Part shown: positions 50,770 to 60,820 of the stretch, one piece after another | Numbering within the stretch: the stretch's first letter is position 1 | How the letters are laid out: every line of letters begins with the position of its first letter | Source: Nocardia cyriacigeorgica GUH-2 | Lineage (GTDB): Bacteria; Actinomycetota; Actinomycetes; Mycobacteriales; Mycobacteriaceae | DNA length: 64,000 nucleotides | NCBI RefSeq assembly: GCF_000284035.1 | Contig: NC_016887.1 | Location: 2,852,001-2,916,000, forward strand | Direction: 5' to 3' | Program-made: the position numbers and the translations under genes | The notes under the pieces: generated by a model | What the model saw: the letters and a program-made list of their open reading frames with translations, nothing else | Databases searched by the model: none | Told to the model about the DNA's origin: nothing

Positions 50770-50786
50770 TACTACAGGGTGTCGTA
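50770..50786. promoter_or_regulatory. Probable BlaI-family operator
   Basis: TACTACAGGGTGTCGTA is an inverted repeat with TACTACA and TACGACA arms around three bases. It lies 35 bases upstream of the blaI-like start and matches the TACTACA half-site described for BlaI-type repressors. Confidence 0.6.
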
Positions 50787-50813
50787 ACTGGCTGGTAGCT
50801 GGTGTGGTATTGG

Positions 50814-51680
50814 TCATACTCCGTCGGTGGCGGCCTCGGCGACCGGTCCGCCGGCCGTACCGAGCACATGCCTGGTGCCGATCGGCACGATCATCGGCCG
50901 CCCCGACATCGGATCTTCCAGCACGGTGGCCTCGAGGCCGAACACCTCGCGCAGCAGATCCGCGTCGATGATGTCGGCGGCGGCGCCCTGGGCGATGATG
51001 CGGCCGTCGCGCATGACGATCAGCTGGTCGCTGTAGCGGATGGCCAGGTTGAGATCGTGCAGCACCATCACCACGGTGCGGCCGAGCTCATCGTGCAACC
51101 GGTCCACCAGATCCAGCACCTCCAGCGAATGCGCCAGGTCCAGGTAGGTGGTCGGCTCGTCGAGCAGCAGGATGTCGGTGCCCTGAGCCAGCGCCATGGA
51201 GATCCAGGCCCGCTGACGCTGACCGCCCGACAGCTCATCGAGCGAGCGATGCGCCAGATCGGCGATGCCGGTCTGCTCGAGTGCGGTGAGGACCTCGGAT
51301 TCGTCGGTGGCCGACCACTGCTTGATCCAGGACTGATGCGGATGACGACCGCGCGCGACAAGATCGGCCACGGTCAGCCCCTCGGGCGCGACCGGCGTCT
51401 GCGGCAGCATGCCGACGATGCGGGCGACGTCCTTGGTCTTCATCGACGAGATCGCCTTGCCGTCGAGCAGCACCTGCCCGGTGCTCGGCTTCAGCAGCCG
51501 GCCCAGCGAACGCAGCAGCGTGGACTTGCCGCAGCCGTTGGGCCCGATGACGGTGGTGATCACCCCGGGGGCGATGTCGAGGCTCAGTCCGTCGACGATG
51601 ACCCGTTCACCGTAGCCGAGCGTCACGCCGTCGGCGGCCAGCCGATGCGAGCCGTTCTGCGGGGCTTGTCCGGTCTTCAC
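50814..51680 (-). CDS. Siderophore ABC importer, ATPase (FecE/FepC type)
   Basis: A 288-residue ATP-binding subunit. Walker A GPNGCGKST, Q-loop LPQTPVAPEGLTV, signature LSGGQRQRAWISMALAQ, Walker B ILLLDEPTTYLD, switch His in VLHDLNLA. The ARGRHPHQSW segment after the Q-loop is typical of ferric-siderophore importers. GTG 51680 overlaps the permease stop (GTGA). Last gene of the three-gene transporter operon; no periplasmic binding protein gene is in the window. Confidence 0.94.
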   Translation of the reverse strand: MKTGQAPQNGSHRLAADGVTLGYGERVIVDGLSLDIAPGVITTVIGPNGCGKSTLLRSLGRLLKPSTGQVLLDGKAISSMKTKDVARIVGMLPQTPVAPEGLTVADLVARGRHPHQSWIKQWSATDESEVLTALEQTGIADLAHRSLDELSGGQRQRAWISMALAQGTDILLLDEPTTYLDLAHSLEVLDLVDRLHDELGRTVVMVLHDLNLAIRYSDQLIVMRDGRIIAQGAAADIIDADLLREVFGLEATVLEDPMSGRPMIVPIGTRHVLGTAGGPVAEAATDGV

Positions 51681-52783
51681 AGCGTGGCCTTCCGATTCAA
51701 ACGAATGAGCAACAACAGCAGGAACGGGCCGCCGATGGCCGCGGTCACGATGCCGACGGGCAATTCGACCGAGAACAGCGTGCGCGAGACGATATCGGCG
51801 CCGACTACCAGGATCGCACCGATCACCGCCGAACCGATGAGTGGTTCACCGGGGGTGCGCAGCAGGCGGCGGGCGATCTGCGGGGCGGCCAGTCCGACAA
51901 ACGCGACCGGTCCGACCGCCGCGGTCGCCACCGCCGCGCCGATCACCGCCGCACCGATCAGCACCGCCTGCTGGGTCTGGATGCGCACACCGAGGACCCG
52001 GGTGGTGTCGGTGCCCAGCCGCAGTGCGGCCAGCGTGCGCGCCGACCCGACCGCCACCACCAGCACCACGGCCAGCGCGATCGCGGCGGGGATGAGTTTG
52101 GAGTCGTCGGCGGAATTGAGCGAGCCGGTCAGCCACAGCTGGGCGCGGGCGGCGTCTTCGAGTTCGGCGCGGGTGAGCAGCCAGCTGATCGCCGACAGCA
52201 GCAGCGAGTTCACCCCGACGCCGATGAGTACCAGCCGCATGACCGTCACCCCGCTGCCGCCGAGCGGGTTGCGTCCCCAGGCGAGCAGGTAGATGACCGC
52301 GGCGGTGCCGAGGCCGCCGATCATGGCGGCGATCGGCGTGCCGAGCGAGATCGCCCAGCCGGTGGTCGCGCCGCCGGTGCCGACCATCACCGCGACGGCG
52401 CCGAGCGCGGCACCGGAGGTGATGCCGAGAAAGTCCGGCGCGGCCAGCGGATTGTGCAGGATCGATTGGGTGATGGCGCCGGCGATGGCGAGCGCCGCCC
52501 CGACGACGACGGCCGTCAGCGCGCGTGGCAGCCGGGATTCGAACACGATGAACCGCTGCGACCGGCTGCCACCACCGGCCAGCACATCGAGCACCTTGCC
52601 GAAGCCGAGATTGGTTTCGCCGATGGCCACATCGAGACAGAACAGCCCGAACAGCGCGACCGCCAGCACCGCGATGATCAGTACCATCCGCGGCCGCAGC
52701 ACCAGAGAGACCGGTCCCCACCGCAGCGCCGCACGCAGCGGTGGCGCTGCGGTCTGTTCGGTCTTGGTCAGCGAGATCGTCAT
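51677..52783 (-). CDS. Siderophore ABC importer, FecCD-type permease 2
   Basis: A 368-residue FecCD/BtuC-fold permease with about nine to ten membrane helices. Landmarks: RLPRALTAVVVGAALAIAGAITQ, NPLAAPDFLGITSGAALGAV, GTDTTRVLGV, and the ATPase-coupling region AFVGLAAPQIARRLL near residue 295. ATG 52783 overlaps the upstream permease stop (ATGA). It pairs with the upstream gene as the FecC/FecD heterodimer. Confidence 0.94.
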   Translation of the reverse strand: MTISLTKTEQTAAPPLRAALRWGPVSLVLRPRMVLIIAVLAVALFGLFCLDVAIGETNLGFGKVLDVLAGGGSRSQRFIVFESRLPRALTAVVVGAALAIAGAITQSILHNPLAAPDFLGITSGAALGAVAVMVGTGGATTGWAISLGTPIAAMIGGLGTAAVIYLLAWGRNPLGGSGVTVMRLVLIGVGVNSLLLSAISWLLTRAELEDAARAQLWLTGSLNSADDSKLIPAAIALAVVLVVAVGSARTLAALRLGTDTTRVLGVRIQTQQAVLIGAAVIGAAVATAAVGPVAFVGLAAPQIARRLLRTPGEPLIGSAVIGAILVVGADIVSRTLFSVELPVGIVTAAIGGPFLLLLLIRLNRKATL

Positions 52784-53808
52784 ACGCTCACCAGCTTCCG
52801 CCGCCGGACCAGGGCGATGAAGAACGGCGCGCCCACCGCGGCCAGCATCACTCCGACCTGAAGCTCGCCCGGTCGCGCGACGACCCGGCCCGCGGTATCG
52901 GCGATCAGCAGCACCAGCGCACCGAACAGTCCCGAGTAGGGGATCAGCCAGCGGTTGTCCGGGCCGGTGAACACCCGCGCGATATGCGGAACAACCAGGC
53001 CGATGAAGGCGATCGGCCCGACCGCCGCGGTCGCCGCACCACACAGCAGCACTACCGCGGTCAGGCCCAGTGCCCGGCTGCGCCCGATGTGCACGCCGAG
53101 TCCGCGCGCCACATCGTCACCGAGGCTGAGCAGGTTGAGGCCGGGTGCGGCGATCAGGGCCAGCAGGGCCCCGGCGCCGAGGAACGGCAGTACCTGCCAG
53201 AAGACTTCGGCGCCGCGTCCGGCGACCTCACCGACCACCCAGAACCGGTAGCTGTCGAGCGCGCTGGTGTCGAGGGTGACGATGGCGTTGGTGAGTGCCT
53301 GGAGGAACGCCGTCACCGCGGCGCCGGCCAGCACCAAGCTCAGCGGGCTCGCCGAACCGGCCCCGATCGAGGACGCACCGAACACGACCACACCCGCGAT
53401 CAGCGTGCCCGCGAACGCGAACCAGATGTACTGCTCGGGCGCGGTGAACGCGAACAGGTACATGCTCAGCGCCGCCAGGAACGCCGCACCGGCATTGAGG
53501 CCGAGCAGTCCGGCATCGGCCAGTGGGTTGCGGGTGTAGCCCTGGATCAACGCACCGGCCATGCCGAGGGCGATGCCGGTGACGAGCGCGAGCACGGTAC
53601 GCGGCAGCCGCAGCCCGCGCACGATCTCCTCGTCGGTGGACAGGGCGGCGCAACGGAACGGCCCGTCGGCGCAGGACAGGGCGTGGTCGAGGGCGTCGTA
53701 GACGGTGGACGGGGCCAGCGATCGGGTACCGATCGCGACGCTGGCGATCAGCGTCAGCCCCAGCAGCGCAATGAGCAGCAGGAGACCGGTGATACGACGC
53801 CGCCTCAT
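52780..53808 (-). CDS. Siderophore ABC importer, FecCD-type permease 1
   Basis: A 342-residue FecCD permease: RLPRTVLALVTGIALGMAGALIQ, NPLADAGLLGLNAGAAF, GDDVARGLGVHIGRSRAL, and the coupling helix AFIGLVVPHIARVFTGPDNR. The ATG at 53808 is used, but GTG 53823 and GTG 53847 in the same frame are possible; no site is well placed. An IdeR box lies about 65 bases upstream of the ATG, so the importer operon should be repressed by iron. Confidence 0.93.
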   Translation of the reverse strand: MRRRRITGLLLLIALLGLTLIASVAIGTRSLAPSTVYDALDHALSCADGPFRCAALSTDEEIVRGLRLPRTVLALVTGIALGMAGALIQGYTRNPLADAGLLGLNAGAAFLAALSMYLFAFTAPEQYIWFAFAGTLIAGVVVFGASSIGAGSASPLSLVLAGAAVTAFLQALTNAIVTLDTSALDSYRFWVVGEVAGRGAEVFWQVLPFLGAGALLALIAAPGLNLLSLGDDVARGLGVHIGRSRALGLTAVVLLCGAATAAVGPIAFIGLVVPHIARVFTGPDNRWLIPYSGLFGALVLLIADTAGRVVARPGELQVGVMLAAVGAPFFIALVRRRKLVSV

Positions 53809-53872
53809 GGTCGCAAGGGCGGTCACGGCGGCGGGAGACTCCTTCACTGTGTTCGACGCAATACTTGCTAGG

Positions 53873-53891
53873 TCTGGTAAGGCTAACCTAT
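53873..53891. promoter_or_regulatory. IdeR/DtxR iron box in divergent promoter
   Basis: TCTGGTAAGGCTAACCTAT matches TTAGGTTAGSCTAACCTAA at 15 of 19 positions. It serves the divergent FecCDE-type operon (minus) and the FhuF-like gene (plus). Confidence 0.8.
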
Positions 53892-53934
53892 CTTCCGAGT
53901 GACACCGCGACGGAGTCCACCCCGAGGAGGTTCG

Positions 53935-54648
53935 ATGCCCGAACTCGCGACCACTGGCACATTCCGTGCCACCCAGCCGGCCTTCGGGCGCGCCTGTTCC
54001 CGGCTGCGGGCATTGCAGCCGGAGCATCCGCGAGTGTATGCCGTCGCCGCCATGGCCGAACAAGGCAAACGCCGCTGGTGGCGGCTGGCCGACGGGCTGC
54101 GTGAGGGCCGGATCGAGCTGATGTACCGGCGGCACGCGGCGGAGATGATCAGCGCCGATATCGCCGCGGAAGTGGTTGCCACCGCGCTCATTCACGCCGT
54201 GCTCGGCCGGGTGGTCGCGCTGCTGGTGGCCGAGGGCCGGGCCTGGGATCCCGGCTTGGAGAACCTCTGGATCCACACCGACAACGACGGCGGCATCGAC
54301 TGGGCGGGCCTGGTCGACACCACCATTCGCGCCCTCGACGAGGACATGCGCCCGGGGGAGCAGGGTGTCGTCGGATTGCCATGTGAGCAGGCGTTGTTCG
54401 TCTGGCTGGCCCATCGCTGCGAGCCGTCGCTGACGCTGATCCAGGAGTGCCTGACCCGCTGCGCGGGACTGAGCGCGCGGCGGTTCTGGGCCCTGGTCGG
54501 CGAATCCGTTTCGGGCGCCGCGACTTACGTGCCCGATCTGGCGCGCACCGATGCCGCGGTGGGCATGCGCCGTGGTCAGGGCCTGCTCATGGCGCTGGAA
54601 GAGCGCGGGCTGCCGGTGCGGCGCGCAACGGGTTGCTTAGTTAGGTAA
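53935..54648 (+). CDS. FhuF-like ferric-siderophore utilisation protein lacking the C-terminal Fe-S motif
   Basis: A 237-residue protein divergent from the siderophore importer and under the same IdeR box. ATG 53935 has GAGGAGG upstream. Segments such as AEMISADIAAEVVATALIHAVLGR, LENLWIHTDNDGGIDW and CAGLSARRFWALVGESVSGA suit the FhuF/IucC-C-terminal-like group that releases iron from siderophores. FhuF proteins end with a CC-x10-C-x2-C cluster binding [2Fe-2S]. Here the end is RRATGCLVR, with one Cys and a stop that falls inside the second IdeR box. It may be truncated, or belong to a non-Fe-S subgroup. Assignment is moderate. Confidence 0.65.
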   Translation: MPELATTGTFRATQPAFGRACSRLRALQPEHPRVYAVAAMAEQGKRRWWRLADGLREGRIELMYRRHAAEMISADIAAEVVATALIHAVLGRVVALLVAEGRAWDPGLENLWIHTDNDGGIDWAGLVDTTIRALDEDMRPGEQGVVGLPCEQALFVWLAHRCEPSLTLIQECLTRCAGLSARRFWALVGESVSGAATYVPDLARTDAAVGMRRGQGLLMALEERGLPVRRATGCLVR

Positions 54649-54659
54649 GCCTGACCTAT
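54641..54659. promoter_or_regulatory. IdeR/DtxR iron box 2
   Basis: TTAGGTAAGCCTGACCTAT matches the IdeR consensus at 16 of 19 positions, the best in the window. It overlaps the stop codon of the FhuF-like gene and lies 167 bases upstream of the thioesterase start, so a promoter should start just downstream. Confidence 0.82.
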
Positions 54660-54768
54660 ACTCGTTTCCGGCGTACGGATCGCGCGAGAGTCCCGAGGGC
54701 TGCGGTGACCCCCGATCCATTGCCGCGACGGGCTCCACTCCGGTGGGGCCCGTCGCTCTGTCTCGGGA
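54660..54768 (+). ncRNA. Candidate iron-regulated small RNA or leader
   Basis: Directly after IdeR box 2 there is no start codon with a good ribosome-binding site for 160 bases. Instead there is a 13-bp hairpin (54726-54738 with 54743-54755, UCCG loop, one G-U) followed by CTCTGTCTC, enclosed by a second helix TCCCGAG/CTCGGGA (54691-54697 with 54762-54768). This could be an IdeR-controlled small RNA with its own terminator, analogous in logic to mycobacterial MrsI, or an attenuating leader of the thioesterase. Confidence 0.35.
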
Positions 54769-54825
54769 GGCCGATAAACCGGACATCGCGCCGACGGCCG
54801 AGGCCGGTGGTGTAAAGGTGGATCC

Positions 54826-55272
54826 ATGACCCAACAGCAGACCCACGCGCCCGCCTCGCTGGCCGATATCACCCCCGAGCTGATGACGAAGTACAGCGAA
54901 GGCACCTTCACCGATCTGATCGGGCTGCGCTACACCGCGGTCGGGCCGGATCTGGTGCGCGGCGAATGGGAGGTCACCCCGAAGCTGCACCAGCCCGCGG
55001 GCATCCAGAACGGCGGCGTGCTGTGCACCGTCATCGAATCGCTGGCCAGCGTCGGCGGCGGCGTCTGGTACGGCGAACGCGGCAACGTGGTCGGGGTGAA
55101 CAACAGCACCGACTTCCTGCGCGCGGTCCGCGAGGGCGTGCTCACCGGCGAAGCCACGCCGATCCATCAGGGCCGGCTCCAGCAACTGTGGCAGGTCGTG
55201 ATCACCGACGAGACCGGCCGGCTGGTGGCGCGGGGTCAGGTGCGGTTGCAGAACCTGCCCCATCAGTCCTGA
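54826..55272 (+). CDS. PaaI-type hotdog-fold thioesterase
   Basis: A 148-residue single-domain hotdog protein. The helix and catalytic segment GIQNGGVLCTVIESLASVGG (Asn/Gly then acidic Glu) and the strand NNSTDFLRAVREGVLTGEATP are characteristic of PaaI-like acyl-CoA thioesterases. ATG 54826 follows AAAGGTGG. It is the first coding region after IdeR box 2, so iron control is possible, though a hairpin lies between. Substrate unknown. Confidence 0.87.
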   Translation: MTQQQTHAPASLADITPELMTKYSEGTFTDLIGLRYTAVGPDLVRGEWEVTPKLHQPAGIQNGGVLCTVIESLASVGGGVWYGERGNVVGVNNSTDFLRAVREGVLTGEATPIHQGRLQQLWQVVITDETGRLVARGQVRLQNLPHQS

Positions 55273-55535
55273 TTCATCTCCTCGGTAGTCACTCGTAGCG
55301 CGCTCGGGTCGGGCACGGCGGGGCTGAGCAATCGGCTCCGCTAATGTCCAGCGTTTCCCTGCCGGCTCCGTCGCGCGTGCGGAAACGCTTCTCGCTCAGC
55401 GGCTTTACCGGCGGGGTTGTTACGATCGCGCGGGCGTCGGCCGCGGCGCCCGGTGGCCGATGTCACCCGAAGTCGACGTGAAATCGGTGGCGTCCAGCAG
55501 CTGGGCGCGGCCGCGCGGGAGTGAGGGAAAACGCT

Positions 55536-57740
55536 GTGTTCGGACTGACCAGGCGGCGCAGCCGGCAGATTCTGGCCGTGTTCGCGGTGCTCGCACTGGC
55601 CATGGGAATGCTGAGCTCGACCCTGTTCGACAAGGTGCAGGGCGGCGGATATATCGCCCCCGACAGCGAATCCAGCAAGGCGACCGAGGCGCTGGCCGAC
55701 GAGTTCGGCCAGGCTCCGCCGAATCTGGTGCTGCTGGTGGAGGCCGACCGTCCCATCGAGGACGACGAGGTCGCTACCGCCGCAACCGAACTGGTCGATC
55801 AGCTGAAGGGTGAAGCCGGCGTCACCGGCGTCAGCTCGTTCTGGACCGACGAGACCCCCGCCTTGCGCAGCGCCGACGGCCGCAAGGGCTTGATCGTGGC
55901 CAGCATCCTCGGCGAGGAAGCCGAAGTGGACCGCCGGGTCGGCGATATCGCCGACCGCTTCGAGGGCACGCACGGCCCGGTCGAGGTCCGAATCGGTGGT
56001 TACGCCATGCTGCTGCGCGAAACCGTGCAGCAGAGTGAAAAAGACGTGGTGATGGGCGAATCCATCGCCTTCCCGATCACCCTGATCGCGCTGCTGTTCG
56101 TCTTCGGTGGCCTGGTCGCGGCGAGTCTGCCGCTGGTGGTCGCCATGGTCACGGTGATGATCACCATGGGCACGCTGTGGCTGATCGCCTTGGTCACCGA
56201 TCTGGCCGCCACCGCGACCAATGTCGCCACCCTGCTCGGACTCGGGCTGGCGATCGACTACAGCCTGCTGATGATCAACCGGTTCCGCGACGAACTGGTC
56301 GCGGGCACCGACCCCGGCCCCGCCGTCGCGGCCACCATGCGCTCGGCCGGTCGCACCGTCGCCTTCTCCGCCGCTACCGTCGCCGTCGCGCTGTCGGGGC
56401 TGCTGTTCTTCCCGCTGCTGGCGGTCCGGTCGATGGGCTACGCCGGCCTGGCAGTCGCGCTGATCGCGGCCACCGTCTCGCTGACGGTGCTGCCCGCCAT
56501 TCTGTATCTGGTCGGCACCCGCATCGACAAGGGCCAGCTGGGCTGGTTCTTCCGCGCACCGCGTCCCGCACCCGGCGAAGGTTTCTGGCATCGCCTGGCG
56601 ACGGCCGTCATGCGCAGGCCGGTGCCGATCGGACTGGCTGTCGCGGCGCTACTGCTGGTGCTCGGCGCGCCATTCCTCGGCATCAAACTCGGCTTCCCCG
56701 ATGAACGTTCGCTGCCGGAGTCGATGAACAATCGGCAGGTCACCGAGGCGATCCAGCGCGATTTCACCGTCACCGAGCAGAGCGGACTGTTCATCGTGCT
56801 GCCCGAGGACAAGTCCGGCCTGGACGCCTACGCGCGCCAGATCTCCGATATCGATAATGTGCAGCGGGTCGACACCGCGACCGGCAGCTACGCCCACGGT
56901 GGTTTGCTGACTCCGGCCGCCGAGATCCACGAGCAGTTCGCCACCGACTCCGCCGCCTACCTGTCGGTGGTGCCGGACACCACCGATCCGGACGTGCTGG
57001 ATCAGATCGTCGACGACGTGCGCGCGGTCGACGCGCCCTCGGCGGTGCTGGTCGGCGGAGTGGCGGCGGCCAATGCCGACGCCATCGACGAGGTGATCTC
57101 GACGCTGCCGATCGCGCTCGGATTCGTCATCCTGGTGATGCTGGTGGTGCTGTTCCTGCTCACCGGCAGTGTGGTGCTGCCGCTGCTGGCGGTCGTGCTC
57201 AGCTTCCTCAGCCTGACGGCGACCTTCGGTGCGCTGGTCTGGATCTTCCAGGACGGGCACCTGTCCGGGCTGCTCGATTTCACCGTCACCGGGGACCTGC
57301 CCGCCACGGTTCCGGTCATGCTGTTCGGCGTCGCCTTCGGTCTCGCCATGGATTACCAGGTCTTCCTGCTGGCCCGCATCCGCGAGGAGTACGACCAGAC
57401 CGGCAAGAACGAGGTCGCCATCGCGGTGGGCCTGGAACGCATCGGCCGCATCGTCACCGCCGCCGCGGTGCTGATCTCGCTGGTGTTCCTCGGCTTCCTG
57501 GCCTCCGACATCACGTTCATGAAGGCGTTCGGCATCGGCCTGCCGCTGGCGGTGCTGGTGGATGCGACCCTGGTGCGCGGGTTCCTGCTGCCCGCGGCGA
57601 TGAAGGTGCTCGGCGACTGGAACTGGTGGGCGCCCGGCCCGCTGCGCCGCCTGCACGATCGGTACGGGCTCGACGAGGGGCCGTCGCTGCCGCCGGCCCC
57701 GGCCGACAAGGACAACTGGCGCCAGCCCGTCGGGGTCTGA
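55536..57740 (+). CDS. MMPL/RND-family transporter
   Basis: A 734-residue membrane protein of the MMPL class with two homologous halves, each with one helix, a periplasmic domain and five helices. Landmarks: VATLLGLGLAIDYSLLMINRFRDEL in half 1 and PVMLFGVAFGLAMDYQVFLLARIREEY in half 2 (the conserved GxxxDY of helices 4 and 10 that relays protons). GTG 55536 is chosen because AGGGA lies seven bases upstream; GTG 55521 is in frame. MMPL proteins export lipids or siderophores; here no lipid biosynthesis genes flank it. Confidence 0.9.
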   Translation: MFGLTRRRSRQILAVFAVLALAMGMLSSTLFDKVQGGGYIAPDSESSKATEALADEFGQAPPNLVLLVEADRPIEDDEVATAATELVDQLKGEAGVTGVSSFWTDETPALRSADGRKGLIVASILGEEAEVDRRVGDIADRFEGTHGPVEVRIGGYAMLLRETVQQSEKDVVMGESIAFPITLIALLFVFGGLVAASLPLVVAMVTVMITMGTLWLIALVTDLAATATNVATLLGLGLAIDYSLLMINRFRDELVAGTDPGPAVAATMRSAGRTVAFSAATVAVALSGLLFFPLLAVRSMGYAGLAVALIAATVSLTVLPAILYLVGTRIDKGQLGWFFRAPRPAPGEGFWHRLATAVMRRPVPIGLAVAALLLVLGAPFLGIKLGFPDERSLPESMNNRQVTEAIQRDFTVTEQSGLFIVLPEDKSGLDAYARQISDIDNVQRVDTATGSYAHGGLLTPAAEIHEQFATDSAAYLSVVPDTTDPDVLDQIVDDVRAVDAPSAVLVGGVAAANADAIDEVISTLPIALGFVILVMLVVLFLLTGSVVLPLLAVVLSFLSLTATFGALVWIFQDGHLSGLLDFTVTGDLPATVPVMLFGVAFGLAMDYQVFLLARIREEYDQTGKNEVAIAVGLERIGRIVTAAAVLISLVFLGFLASDITFMKAFGIGLPLAVLVDATLVRGFLLPAAMKVLGDWNWWAPGPLRRLHDRYGLDEGPSLPPAPADKDNWRQPVGV

Positions 57741-57746
57741 ATACGA

Positions 57747-57778
57747 CGGTGGTGTCCGCGAATCCGCGGACACCACCG
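57747..57778. terminator. Bidirectional terminator between MMPL and SDR genes
   Basis: A perfect 14-bp stem (57747-57760 with 57765-57778) and AATC loop lie between convergent genes, followed by T-rich sequence on the plus strand near 57790. Confidence 0.85.
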
Positions 57779-57795
57779 AATCGTGCTGGTCTTTC

Positions 57796-58560
57796 TCAGA
57801 TGCCGCCGGTCGAGAGCAGACCGCCGTCCACGCGCACCGTCTCGCCGGTGATCCAGCCGGATTCCTCCGATACCAGGAACCCGATCAGCCGTGCGACATC
57901 CTCGGGCGCACCCAGCCGCTTCAGCGGGTACACGTTCGCCGCGGCTTCTTCATCGGCCGAATACAGAGCATCGGCGAACGACGTCTTCACTACGCCGGGC
58001 GCCACCGCGTTCACCCGGATCTTCGGCCCCAGCTGCCAGGCCAGTTCCTCGGTGAGCCGGATCAGCGCGGCCTTGGATGCGCCGTAGGCGGCGATCACGC
58101 CGGTGGACCGGATGCCGGCCACGCTCGCCACGTTCACCACCGCACCACCGTGCTCACCCATCCACGCCCGGTGCGCCTGCTGGATGTAGCCGAGCGCGGC
58201 CACCACGTTGACGTCGAAGATCTTGCGCACGGCATCCAGGTCGGCATCCATGAGGGAGCCGTAGACCGGGTTGATGCCGGTGTTGTTGATCAGGATGTCG
58301 AGCGAACCGAATTCGGTCACCGCACGGTCCACCGCGGCCGCGCGCGCCTCGGCGTCACCGGAGTTGCCCGCCAGCGCCACCACCTGGCCCTGATGGCCGA
58401 GTTCACGCAACTGCTCGGCCGCCTGCTCCAGCGGCTCCGCCTTACGCGCGGTGATCAGCACATTCGCGCCCCGGCGCAGCAACTCGGCCGCCACCGCGTG
58501 CCCGATTCCACGGCTGGCCCCGGTCACCAGCGCGCTCTTGCCCAACAGATCCGTAGTCAT
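57796..58560 (-). CDS. Short-chain dehydrogenase/reductase (FabG-like)
   Basis: A 254-residue classical SDR. TGASRGIG cofactor motif at about residues 14-21, NNTGINP, catalytic Ser in NVASVAGIRS, and YGASK for the Tyr-Lys pair. The C-terminal SGWITGETVRVDGGLLSTGG is the standard SDR ending. TARKAE after strand 2 suggests NADP(H) preference. Substrate unknown. The start ATG is divergent from the ABC-F gene. Confidence 0.92.
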   Translation of the reverse strand: MTTDLLGKSALVTGASRGIGHAVAAELLRRGANVLITARKAEPLEQAAEQLRELGHQGQVVALAGNSGDAEARAAAVDRAVTEFGSLDILINNTGINPVYGSLMDADLDAVRKIFDVNVVAALGYIQQAHRAWMGEHGGAVVNVASVAGIRSTGVIAAYGASKAALIRLTEELAWQLGPKIRVNAVAPGVVKTSFADALYSADEEAAANVYPLKRLGAPEDVARLIGFLVSEESGWITGETVRVDGGLLSTGGI

Positions 58561-58802
58561 GTGATGTCACGTTACTTCAGTCTCGGTCCGGCGGTGCGGG
58601 GCCGGGCCGTCCGCCGCATGTACCGCCGCCCGGAGCGAGCGGGCGATAGCCGAGTGCCATCACGACGACGGCGGAAAGGGTAATGGCTCTCACGTTCGGC
58701 GGATGTCGGGAGCGGGGTGGGTGGCAGGTAAAATCGGTGGTTCTTGTGCGCATCGCATCGCACAATCGAGCAGCATCCCCACCACGCGCCGAGGAGACAT
58801 CT

Positions 58803-60434
<1,632 letters not shown>

Positions 60435-60515
60435 TTTTCATCACGGGAATCCGTTGATCACGGCCCCCGGAGTGCTTAGCCTGGAATGACGCTGCTCGGC
60501 GACTCGGAGGAAGCC

Positions 60516-60761
60516 ATGAGCGACAGGCCGGCACACAGAGCCACATCGGGAAAGACCACCCTGGGTAAGGGCACACGCGTCACGGGAAAGTCGCGCGACC
60601 GCCTGCAATCGCAGTTGAAGAAGCAATACGAGGCGGGCGCGAGCATCCGCTCCCTGGCGCGCGCGACTGGCCGCTCCTACGGCTTCATCCACAACGTGCT
60701 GGTGGAGTCGCATGTGCAGCTCCGCAGCCGCGGCGGGGCCAACCGGCGCAAAGCCCAGTAA
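60516..60761 (+). CDS. Small helix-turn-helix protein
   Basis: An 81-residue protein with a basic N-terminal region and a helix-turn-helix formed by YEAGASIRSLARATGRSYGF followed by a basic tail. ATG 60516 has GGAGGAAG upstream; the frame is open to 60486 but without a site. Such proteins are widespread and conserved in actinobacteria; a DNA-binding role is inferred. It is convergent with the graspetide operon, separated by a large hairpin. Confidence 0.82.
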   Translation: MSDRPAHRATSGKTTLGKGTRVTGKSRDRLQSQLKKQYEAGASIRSLARATGRSYGFIHNVLVESHVQLRSRGGANRRKAQ

Positions 60762-60768
60762 GTCACAC

Positions 60769-60810
60769 CCGGTAGGGCCGCGCACCGTACGGTGGCGCGG
60801 CGGCTACCGG
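60769..60810. terminator. Bidirectional terminator between HTH and ATP-grasp genes
   Basis: A long interrupted hairpin: CCGGTAG/CTACCGG (60769-60775 with 60804-60810), CCGCGC/GCGCGG (60778-60783 with 60795-60800) and an inner ACCG/CGGT. It lies between the stops of two convergent genes. Confidence 0.75.
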
Positions 60811-60820
60811 TGCGCGCGGG

